NCBI GenBank assembly: GCA_947628225.1
Contig: CANQYY010000002.1
Location: 1 to 64,000, forward strand
Direction: 5' to 3'
DNA: 64,000 bases
Origin: an uncultured Lachnospiraceae bacterium
GTDB lineage: Bacteria; Bacillota; Clostridia; Lachnospirales; Lachnospiraceae
Part shown: piece by piece, positions 16,915 to 23,772 of the stretch
Layout: each line of letters begins with the position of its first letter
Position numbering within the stretch: the first letter of the stretch is position 1
Notes under the pieces: generated by a model
The model's input: the letters and a program-made list of their open reading frames with translations, nothing else
What the model was told of the DNA's origin: nothing
The model's database searches: none
Program-made: the position numbers and the translations under genes

Positions 16915-16998
16915 ATAATTTAGAAAAAAATGGTCACAATAGCATTGTAGAGATACTGATGGGAAAGCCGCAAGAGCGGCAGAAAGCGAGGAAATACA

Positions 16999-17301
16999 AT
17001 GAAACGAATAATTGTGACAGGTTTTTTAGTAATGTGTCTGGCAACAATGCTTATCGGCTGCGGGGACAGAAACAACAGCGCTACGGAACCTACAGCGCAG
17101 ACCACTTCCACGGACAGTCCGGCAACCACTTCCACGGCGCCTACTGATAATGCAGAAAGCAATGGAGGAATGAATGAGGAAAATGACTTATCAGACGACG
17201 TAAAAAATGGAGTGGATGATGCGGCAGACGGAATCAATGACGCGGTGGATAATGTAGATGATGCAGTAGATGATATGACAGACGGTGGAAATAATCAGTA
17301 A
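16999..17301 (+). CDS. Small acidic lipoprotein
   Basis: A 100-residue protein with a lipoprotein signal (MLIGC, Cys 21), a Thr/Ser/Pro-rich spacer, and a C-terminal half made of repeats built on DDAxDGINDAVDN-like units. It is very rich in Asp and Asn. It would be anchored outside the membrane with an acidic amphipathic tail. GCGAGG precedes the ATG, and a strong terminator follows 17 bases after the stop. I do not recognise a function; cation binding is only a guess from composition. Confidence 0.75.
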   Translation: MKRIIVTGFLVMCLATMLIGCGDRNNSATEPTAQTTSTDSPATTSTAPTDNAESNGGMNEENDLSDDVKNGVDDAADGINDAVDNVDDAVDDMTDGGNNQ

Positions 17302-17317
17302 AAAATAGCAGAGAAAA

Positions 17318-17354
17318 CAAGAGATGTCCATTTTATTGGACATCTCTTGTTTTA
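17318..17354 (+). terminator. Strong intrinsic terminator
   Basis: CAAGAGATGTCCA (17318-17330) pairs perfectly with TGGACATCTCTTG (17337-17349) around a 6-base loop, followed by TTTTAT. Confidence 0.9.
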
Positions 17355-17400
17355 TAATCCTTTTATCCGTTAAGAAACAGGAAAAGAAAGGAGAATGGAT

Positions 17401-17493
17401 ATGTCAAAGGAAATGCGTGAAATGTTGATTTTAGTAGGAAGTTTTGCCTCCATTCTGTTATTTTTTATTCTAATGCCGTGGGGGCTGAGTTAA
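17401..17493 (+). CDS. 30-aa single-helix membrane microprotein
   Basis: A 30-codon ORF with a good AAAGGAG eight bases before its ATG. The first eight residues are charged (MSKEMREM). The remaining 22 form one hydrophobic segment ending MPWGLS. It begins after a strong terminator, so it needs its own start of transcription; none is obvious. Its last 24 bases run antisense to the end of psd. Small membrane proteins of this shape often regulate or assist larger membrane complexes, but no partner is evident. Confidence 0.5.
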   Translation: MSKEMREMLILVGSFASILLFFILMPWGLS

Positions 17494-18354
17494 AAGGGAA
17501 GTACCTAGCGGGTTTCCCTGAAGCAGTTTTGTTTCATACCCGTCCGCTGTGTTTTTCAGCAAATCCTTCCGTGGAAGGACAGCACCCTTTTTCGTCAGGA
17601 GAATAATAGTAGAGCCGCCATACTCAAAGAAGCCCTTCTCATCTCCCCGGCATACACGGCAGCACTGCTTATGGTTATGGATTTTCCCTACCAGCAGGGC
17701 GCCTACCTCCATCTGTATTATATCGGAAAATTCCCGGGTGTGAATAATGGTATATTCCCGGGTGTTTTCCTTATATATGGGGAGGTAATCGTTGGCGATG
17801 GGATTTACGGTGTGAAAGGTACCCTTAATGTGATAGTTTTTGGACTGCGTCCCGGATGCGGCATAAAGGTAGCGATGGTAATCGTCTACTGTCAGCCGCA
17901 GAATATAAGCGTATCCGCCCTGAAACTGCTTTGCCAGTTTCCGGCTGCGCAGCAGGGAGCGGAGAGTGTATTCCGTATGTTTCACGGAAAAAGTCGTATT
18001 CTCCCGTATCGGGTAGACAGAAGCCTTGCCGTCGCAGGGGCTGATCAAAATTTCGGGATTGCCGGAAAAGGGACGGAAGCCTTCCTTTATTTCTCTTGTA
18101 AAAAAGTCATTAAAGGACAGGTATGTCTGCTTCTTATATTCCTTCATGTCAATATGGTTTTTTTGTATAAAAGAGCGTATCAGCCGGGTGGAAAAACGGC
18201 TGGAGAGAAACTTTCCGACGAGTTTTGAAACCGACGGCCGTATTAATGGCTTTAATAGGATTCTGCCGACAGGATTGGTGTACAGAAAATGTAAAAGTTT
18301 GTCCTGCTCTGTTGTGTTTTCGACCTTATTGCCCAGTAAATCAATATAATCCAT
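17470..18354 (-). CDS. psd: Phosphatidylserine decarboxylase
   Basis: A 294-residue enzyme converting phosphatidylserine to phosphatidylethanolamine at the membrane. YGGSTIILL near residue 248 is the self-cleaving site whose serine becomes the pyruvoyl group. SPCDGKASVYP and the VDDYHRY histidine segment near 150 are family signatures, and FFTREIK near 85 is also typical. It is the last gene of a minus-strand lipid operon, 22 bases after pssA, which makes its substrate. The 3' end overlaps a convergent microprotein ORF. Confidence 0.93.
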   Translation of the reverse strand: MDYIDLLGNKVENTTEQDKLLHFLYTNPVGRILLKPLIRPSVSKLVGKFLSSRFSTRLIRSFIQKNHIDMKEYKKQTYLSFNDFFTREIKEGFRPFSGNPEILISPCDGKASVYPIRENTTFSVKHTEYTLRSLLRSRKLAKQFQGGYAYILRLTVDDYHRYLYAASGTQSKNYHIKGTFHTVNPIANDYLPIYKENTREYTIIHTREFSDIIQMEVGALLVGKIHNHKQCCRVCRGDEKGFFEYGGSTIILLTKKGAVLPRKDLLKNTADGYETKLLQGNPLGTSLLTQPPRH

Positions 18355-18376
18355 AAATATCCTTTCCCTGATGTTT

Positions 18377-19000
18377 TTAAATAATATTTAATACGCGCAG
18401 CATAACAATAGCAACGAAAATCATCATTACCGTTATTGCCCCGTTGCCCGGTTTTTTGATTTTAAAATCAAATATGTATAAGAATGCTACGATAAGGAGC
18501 ATGAGAGCCAGTATGACAGTAAAGATTTCATGGGAAACCAGAGGGTGGAACAAATAGGTAATAGGGAAAATAATAGTAATGGTGGTAATGGGTAATCCCC
18601 GGTAGTATTTTTTTTCATTTTTTTGCGGCTCCATATGCTTCAATTCTTCCAATACATTAAAGAATGCCAGGCGGATAGCGCCGCAGAGGACAAAAATAAT
18701 CTCAATGGCAATTCCCCAGGCGCTGTTAAGCCCCATATGGTAGGCAATGACGGCAGGAGTTACGCCGAAGCATACCATATCGCAGAGGGAATCAATCTGT
18801 ACGCCGAAAATTTCCATCTCTCTCGTGCGGTTTTTCATGGCGCGGGCAATTTTTCCGTCAAAGGTGTCGCAGGCGCCCGCCAAAGCCAGACATAAAATGG
18901 CAAATTCATAGCGTCCGCTGCAGGCTAACGCCATGCCGGTAACGGACAGAGCCACTCCCAGATAAGTTACGATTACAGAATAGTTGTAAAATCCAATCAT
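18377..19000 (-). CDS. pssA: CDP-diacylglycerol-serine O-phosphatidyltransferase
   Basis: A 207-residue multi-pass membrane protein with a CDP-alcohol phosphotransferase motif: DTFDGKIAR, then GVQIDSLCDMVCFGVTP, giving the D-G-AR-G-D-D pattern. It joins serine to CDP-diacylglycerol. Six hydrophobic stretches are visible. Its start overlaps the end of the flippase gene by 4 bases. With psd downstream, the pair supplies phosphatidylethanolamine. Confidence 0.93.
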   Translation of the reverse strand: MIGFYNYSVIVTYLGVALSVTGMALACSGRYEFAILCLALAGACDTFDGKIARAMKNRTREMEIFGVQIDSLCDMVCFGVTPAVIAYHMGLNSAWGIAIEIIFVLCGAIRLAFFNVLEELKHMEPQKNEKKYYRGLPITTITIIFPITYLFHPLVSHEIFTVILALMLLIVAFLYIFDFKIKKPGNGAITVMMIFVAIVMLRVLNII

Positions 19001-20058
19001 AATTTTCCTCTTTTCTCCTCTTTTTGAATAGGGTTATCCCCTCTTACGGTAAGATGGGTAATAAATGAAATGATTCCACTGACAATAATCAGTATATAAT
19101 AGCTGAAGCCGCGGCTCATTAACAGAGAGGCGGTGGCGGCGGCAGCTCCTCCAAAAATGGGACTAAAAATTAATAAGTATAACCGCTCGCTGATTCCCAT
19201 GCCCCCCGGCAACGGCAGCATATCTACGGAAATGGAGATAATGGACTGGAGAATCGTAATGGTAAAAGCATTTTCCGCATGAAGCCCAAAACTCCGATAT
19301 ACCACGTAGGTAATAAAGAACAGGAAAAACCGCTGGATAAAGGAAATAATTGTAGTGTTCAGTATGGCGGCTTTATTGTTTTTTAAAAATACAGACGCTT
19401 CCTTATACAGCTCCATGGAATTGGACAGGCGCTGGGTCCGGTTGTTCTTTTCTTTCATCAAATGCAGCTTTTTTAAGAGGGAAAAGCCCTTCATAATTAA
19501 AAATTTAGCCGTATTTGGCAGAAAGACAAGCAGGCTCATAAAGGAAACGCAAAAGACGTTTAATGCGATTCCCAAATAAAGAAAAAACTGAACCTCAAGA
19601 TTTAACGACTGTACTAACCCCTGCCCGAAAAAGACTACGGCAAGCCCGATAAATACAAGGACAAATTTGTATTCGATGGTAACTAACATCAGGATAATCG
19701 TAGCGGTAGGGATATCAATATTCTGCTTTTTCATATAATAAATCTGCATTGGCTGGCCGCCGGTGGCAGATGGCGTAATACAACTGTAAAAAAAACCTAC
19801 AAAAGAATAGCGGATGCAGTTTAACAGAGGTACCCGGATCTGTACGGTATGGAGCAGATATTTAATAATGACGGATTCACTGCATACATATAAAATAACC
19901 AAAATAAATCCAATCACAAGATAAACAGGGGCGACCCCTGCCAGAGTATCCAGAATGATACTCAAATCCTGATCCTTAAAAACAGCCCACATGGTAACAA
20001 CCAGTAAGGCGATAAGGAAAAGGACATTAAAAAGATTTTTCCTCACCTTGCTGTTCAC
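18997..20058 (-). CDS. Lysylphosphatidylglycerol synthase TM-region/AglD-like integral membrane protein
   Basis: A 353-residue protein with about eight membrane helices. The start is set at a GTG (20058) 7 bases after AAAGGAG; this cuts the overlap with the preceding gene to 32 bases. The SFVGFFYSCITPSATGGQP segment near 85-100 and LPLPGGMGISE near 285 are hallmarks of the UPF0104/AglD2 (flippase domain of MprF) family. The soluble aminoacyl-transferase half of MprF is absent, so a lipid-flipping or transport role is more likely than lysyl transfer. It lies between PAP2 and pssA in one operon. Confidence 0.85.
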   Translation of the reverse strand: MNSKVRKNLFNVLFLIALLVVTMWAVFKDQDLSIILDTLAGVAPVYLVIGFILVILYVCSESVIIKYLLHTVQIRVPLLNCIRYSFVGFFYSCITPSATGGQPMQIYYMKKQNIDIPTATIILMLVTIEYKFVLVFIGLAVVFFGQGLVQSLNLEVQFFLYLGIALNVFCVSFMSLLVFLPNTAKFLIMKGFSLLKKLHLMKEKNNRTQRLSNSMELYKEASVFLKNNKAAILNTTIISFIQRFFLFFITYVVYRSFGLHAENAFTITILQSIISISVDMLPLPGGMGISERLYLLIFSPIFGGAAAATASLLMSRGFSYYILIIVSGIISFITHLTVRGDNPIQKEEKRGKL

Positions 20059-20767
20059 AAATTTCTCCTTTAAGAAAATGGTATAGTTTTTCATTTAGTC
20101 TGGTAAAAAGCCATTGTGCCGGAATGTACAGGTTCGTCTTCCGGTTCAGATAAAATAAAAGCTCGGCAAGCCCCAGCCCGGCAGCCGCATCCACAATATA
20201 GTGCTGCTTGGTAAACTGGGTGGAAGCCACCACTGCCAGGGCAAATACGCAGGAAAAAATTTTATACCCGGCAGATATTTTTTTGCTGTCCCGGATGCCG
20301 ACAAAGCACAGCCAGCTCACCAGGCAGTGAATAGACGGAAACAGGTTCGTAGGCTGGTCAATTCCGTACAAAAACCGCAACAGCGCTTCACTCCATCCGT
20401 TCCCGGTAATTTCAGGGCGGATATTCGTAGTGGGCAGCGCAATAAAAAAGACCGCACAGACAAGCCTTGACATCATATCGGTAGTAACAAAACGATAAAA
20501 GGACGCCCTGTCATCCCGGTAAATCCTTGCTACTAATATATAGTTTGCGATCCAGAACAGATAGCACCCAAAATAAATGATCATCCACTCGGGAACGAGA
20601 GGGACCATTTGATCCAGCGATGTCGTTAAATCATAGTGTGGCAGATCCGCACATAGAATCATAGTACCACTATATACAATCATATTCAGCGCAAAGCATG
20701 ACAGAAGCGGCAGTATGGAAAAAAGCGGAATGACCGGATCGATATGTTTATTCAGCCAGCAATACAT
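20027..20767 (-). CDS. PAP2-superfamily membrane phosphatase/inositol phosphotransferase-like
   Basis: A 246-residue membrane protein, first gene of the minus-strand lipid operon. The PAP2 signature is recognisable: NLFPSIHCLVSWLC holds the PSxH core near 142-155, and TKQHYIVDAAAGLGLAE near 182-200 carries the second His and Asp. The usual first KxxxxxxRP motif is not obvious. It resembles the PAP2_3/inositol phosphorylceramide synthase-like branch. It probably removes phosphate from, or transfers head groups to, a membrane lipid. Confidence 0.8.
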   Translation of the reverse strand: MYCWLNKHIDPVIPLFSILPLLSCFALNMIVYSGTMILCADLPHYDLTTSLDQMVPLVPEWMIIYFGCYLFWIANYILVARIYRDDRASFYRFVTTDMMSRLVCAVFFIALPTTNIRPEITGNGWSEALLRFLYGIDQPTNLFPSIHCLVSWLCFVGIRDSKKISAGYKIFSCVFALAVVASTQFTKQHYIVDAAAGLGLAELLFYLNRKTNLYIPAQWLFTRLNEKLYHFLKGEICEQQGEEKSF

Positions 20768-20816
20768 AAATCTATCCTCAAGCTTACTCTACTTTTTTAT
20801 AAATATATATGAGATT

Positions 20817-20845
20817 AGTTTACAATATTTTTAATGAATTTGCAA
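20817..20845 (-). promoter_or_regulatory. Promoter of the PAP2-flippase-pssA-psd operon
   Basis: On the minus strand TTGCAA (20845-20840), 17 bases, TAAACT (20822-20817), about 50 bases before the PAP2 start. Confidence 0.7.
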
Positions 20846-20852
20846 CTTATGA

Positions 20853-20881
20853 TTGTTTTGGATAGTGGTTTGTGATAAGAT
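20853..20881 (+). promoter_or_regulatory. Probable promoter of uppP
   Basis: TTGTTT (20853-20858), 17 bases, TAAGAT (20876-20881), with a TG just before the -10. It lies back to back with the lipid-operon promoter. Confidence 0.55.
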
Positions 20882-20925
20882 TATTTTGGCAAAGATTGAT
20901 GGACAGAACAGTTTGGAGGATTGAA

Positions 20926-21774
20926 ATGGGAATATTTGATGTTTTTATCGCAGTGGTACTTGGTATTGTAGAGGGAATTACAGAATGGCTTCCAATCAGC
21001 AGCACCGGACATATGATATTGGTAAATCAGTTTATGGCATTTTCGGACTCTGAATTTCAGGAGATGTTTCTGGTAGTTGTCCAGCTGGGGGCGATTTTAG
21101 CTGTTGTCCTGTTGTTCTGGGAGAGGATCTGGCCCTTTAATTTTAAGGCGAAAACAAACAAGGAACCTTTTATTAATATGGAAATCATGCAACTGTGGTT
21201 TAAAATTATTGTTTCCTGTCTGCCTGCTGCTATTGTCGGAGTTTTGTTTGATGATATTATTGATGAAATGTTTTACAATGCTATTGTAGTGGCGGGAGCC
21301 CTGATCATATACGGTATTTTGTTTATTGTGATCGAGAACTGGAACAAGGGCAGGAGGCCGGTTATTGTCACGGTTTCTGAAATCGGTTATAATACGGCGA
21401 TTATCATTGGCATTTTTCAGCTTTTGGCGGCGATTGTGCCGGGAACCTCCCGCTCCGGCGCCACTATTTTGGGAGCGCTGCTGATTGGTGTTGCCAGAGG
21501 GGCGGCGGCAGAGTATACGTTTTATCTGGCGATTCCGGTAATGTTTGGCGCCAGTCTGTTAAAAATTGTAAAAAACGGGTTAAATTTCGGGGCTATGGGA
21601 TATGTTACCCTTCTGACCGGCATGATAGTGGCTTTTATCGTTTCGCTGTTCGTGATACGGTTTTTGATGGGCTATATCCGAAAACATGATTTCAAGGCAT
21701 TTGGCTATTACCGGATTGTCCTCGGCATTCTGGTTTTCGGTTATTTTGCCATTACAAAGTCTGTGGTATTATAA
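20926..21774 (+). CDS. uppP: Undecaprenyl-diphosphatase
   Basis: A 282-residue BacA/UppP protein starting at the ATG at 20926, six bases after GGAGGA; the frame is open earlier without a ribosome site. Signatures are GIVEGITEWLPISSTGHMIL near residues 10-30 and VPGTSRSGATI near 170. These are the two conserved active-site loops of the family. It recycles undecaprenyl pyrophosphate for cell-wall synthesis and gives basal bacitracin tolerance. It is convergent with the amidase gene; the two stop codons are directly adjacent. Confidence 0.95.
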   Translation: MGIFDVFIAVVLGIVEGITEWLPISSTGHMILVNQFMAFSDSEFQEMFLVVVQLGAILAVVLLFWERIWPFNFKAKTNKEPFINMEIMQLWFKIIVSCLPAAIVGVLFDDIIDEMFYNAIVVAGALIIYGILFIVIENWNKGRRPVIVTVSEIGYNTAIIIGIFQLLAAIVPGTSRSGATILGALLIGVARGAAAEYTFYLAIPVMFGASLLKIVKNGLNFGAMGYVTLLTGMIVAFIVSLFVIRFLMGYIRKHDFKAFGYYRIVLGILVFGYFAITKSVVL

Positions 21775-22350
21775 TTACGGAAGCTGTGGATATCCAAAAT
21801 AATTCAGTAAGCCGACATAAATGGCATAGGCAAACGGATACTGTTCATTTGCCAGCAGGATAGAATCCTCATAATTGGAAATATAGGCAAGTTCAATCAG
21901 AACGGCGGGCATTCTTGTCCGCCGTAATACATAGAGGGACGGTCGGACGAAAACACCGTTGTTCTTGGTTCCCAGACGGCGGACGATTTCATTTACAATA
22001 TCAATTCCCATATAGTAAGCCTGGGAATCTTCCCGATATACATAGGCTTCCGTTCCGTTGACTGCCGGATTTACATTGGCGTTGACATGGATGCTGAGAA
22101 AATAATCGGCATCCCAGGCAGAGGCCATATCCACCCGTTCGCGAAGGCTGGAGCTGTTGTCGTAACCGAGGATCTCTTCCGGGTTTTTTCGGGAGGTAAT
22201 GGCTTCAAAACGGGGGTCGGCATTCAGGATGTCGGCGAGATAGGCGCCTACCATGTAGGTAATGTCCTGTTCCCTCAGTCCGAATCCCTCTGCTCCTGCA
22301 TTGAAACCATAGGGATTGTGTCCCTGGTCAATAAAAATACGGATAGGCAT
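21775..22350 (-). CDS. N-acetylmuramoyl-L-alanine amidase (Amidase_3), no signal peptide
   Basis: A 191-residue zinc amidase that cuts the MurNAc-Ala bond. Metal ligands and catalytic Glu can be placed: DQGHNP (His 10), SSLRERVDMA (Glu near 70), YFLSIHVNAN (His near 88) and LIELAYISN (Glu near 162). It begins MPIRIFIDQGH, with no leader peptide or membrane anchor, which is unusual for a wall hydrolase. Either it acts in the cytosol, is released by lysis, or uses another export route. It abuts uppP tail to tail. Confidence 0.87.
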   Translation of the reverse strand: MPIRIFIDQGHNPYGFNAGAEGFGLREQDITYMVGAYLADILNADPRFEAITSRKNPEEILGYDNSSSLRERVDMASAWDADYFLSIHVNANVNPAVNGTEAYVYREDSQAYYMGIDIVNEIVRRLGTKNNGVFVRPSLYVLRRTRMPAVLIELAYISNYEDSILLANEQYPFAYAIYVGLLNYFGYPQLP

Positions 22351-22405
22351 AGAAATTCTCTTTTCCTTTGGCGTTTAGTACAATATATGAGAGGAGGAGC
22401 CGTTT

Positions 22406-23143
22406 GTGAAAGAGAAAAAAATGCGGTTGGATAAATATTTGTCCTCTTTTACACAATTAAGCCGGAAAGAGGCTAAGAAAGCAATCCGTTCCGGCAGAGT
22501 TTTTGTGGAGGGGGAACCTGTTGGCAAAGAAGATGCCAGGGTGGGGCTCCATCAAAAAATTGTGTGGGAGGGAAATGAAGTTGAGGCAGAGGAAAATCTG
22601 TATTATATGTTAAATAAGCCGGCGGGAGTTTTATCAGCGGTAACGGATAAAAAAGAGAGAACGGTAAGAGAGTTGATTTTGGATACAAACCGGGATATAT
22701 TTCCGGTAGGACGTCTGGATAAGGACACCGAGGGGCTTCTTTTTTTGACAGATGACGGGATGCTTGCCCATCGGTTATTATCGCCCGCCTACCATGTGGA
22801 AAAAATTTATTATGTGGAATATGAGGGCTGTCTTTTGCCGGATGCCGCCCCGTTGTTTCTGGAAGGGCTGGACATCGGCGAGCGGAAAATAACAGGGCCT
22901 GCGAGGTTGGAATTATCGCAGGAGGGAAAAGCGCTCCTTACCATTTCCGAGGGAAAATATCATCAGGTGAAGAGGATGTTTGCCCGGGTGGGAGGCAGAG
23001 TGACATATCTGAAACGGATTTCTATGGCGGGAGTGGCGTTGGATGAGAAGCTGATGCCGGGTAAATACCGACAGCTGACAGCGGAGGAAATAAACCGGCT
23101 GAAAAAGGCGGCGCAAAGAGAACGATCGGATCGTAGGAGGTAA
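22406..23143 (+). CDS. rsuA: RsuA-type rRNA pseudouridine synthase
   Basis: A 245-residue enzyme with an N-terminal S4 RNA-binding domain (RLDKYLSSFTQLSRKEAKKA) followed by the synthase core. The catalytic motif reads FPVGRLDKDTEGLLFLTDDG near residue 100, with the active Asp in RLDKD. The KDTEG form fits the RsuA subfamily (16S position 516) rather than RluB. The start is a GTG eight bases after GAGGAGG. The RNase H gene follows after only three bases, so the two are one unit. Confidence 0.9.
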   Translation: MKEKKMRLDKYLSSFTQLSRKEAKKAIRSGRVFVEGEPVGKEDARVGLHQKIVWEGNEVEAEENLYYMLNKPAGVLSAVTDKKERTVRELILDTNRDIFPVGRLDKDTEGLLFLTDDGMLAHRLLSPAYHVEKIYYVEYEGCLLPDAAPLFLEGLDIGERKITGPARLELSQEGKALLTISEGKYHQVKRMFARVGGRVTYLKRISMAGVALDEKLMPGKYRQLTAEEINRLKKAAQRERSDRRR

Positions 23144-23146
23144 AAG

Positions 23147-23758
23147 GTGGCGAAAAAAAATTATTATGGAGTAAAAAAGGGAAAAACTCCGGGAATCTAT
23201 CTGACCTGGGAGGAATGCAAAAGCCAGGTGGATGGCGTTTCCGGAGCGGTGTATAAGGGCTTTTCTTCGAGAGAGGAGGCAGAGAGGTTTGTTTATGGAG
23301 AGGCGCTGCCGATACCGGAAAAGAAGCCGTTTTCCTTACCGCCGGGAGAGGCGGTTGCCTATGTGGATGGCAGCTATAACGAGCAGACCGGCAAGTATGG
23401 CGGCGGCATTGTCTTTTTGCACCGGGACGGGGAACTTCATATTTCCAAACCGGGAGAGCGGGAGGAATACGCCGAAATGCGCAATGTGGCGGGAGAGATA
23501 CTGGGGGCGGTCACTGCCATGCAAGAGGCAAAAAAACGGGGAATAAAGAAATTAACGATTGTACACGATTATCAGGGGATTGCCTCCTGGTGTACCGGAG
23601 AGTGGAAGACAAATAAAGAGGGAACCGCAGCCTATAAGGCATATTATGATTCCCTCCGGGGCAGTATGGATATTCAGTTTAAAAAGGTCAAAGGACATTC
23701 CGGCGATGCCTATAACGAGCTGGCAGATGAACTGGCTAAGGAAGCGGTTCTGCTCTGA
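23147..23758 (+). CDS. Ribonuclease H with N-terminal viroplasmin-like RNA-binding domain
   Basis: A 203-residue protein. Residues 1-50 form the caulimovirus viroplasmin/RNase H N-terminal domain (NYYGVKKGKTPGIYLTWEE ... VYKGFSSREEAERF), which binds RNA-DNA hybrids. The RNase HI domain follows, with AYVDGSYN (Asp), EMRNVAGEILGA (Glu), TIVHDYQGI (Asp) and VKGHSGDAYNELADELA (His and Asp). It removes RNA from hybrids. The GTG start follows AGGAGG and lies three bases after rsuA. It is convergent with ppk. Confidence 0.92.
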   Translation: MAKKNYYGVKKGKTPGIYLTWEECKSQVDGVSGAVYKGFSSREEAERFVYGEALPIPEKKPFSLPPGEAVAYVDGSYNEQTGKYGGGIVFLHRDGELHISKPGEREEYAEMRNVAGEILGAVTAMQEAKKRGIKKLTIVHDYQGIASWCTGEWKTNKEGTAAYKAYYDSLRGSMDIQFKKVKGHSGDAYNELADELAKEAVLL

Positions 23759-23772
23759 CGGCATGGACGGTT

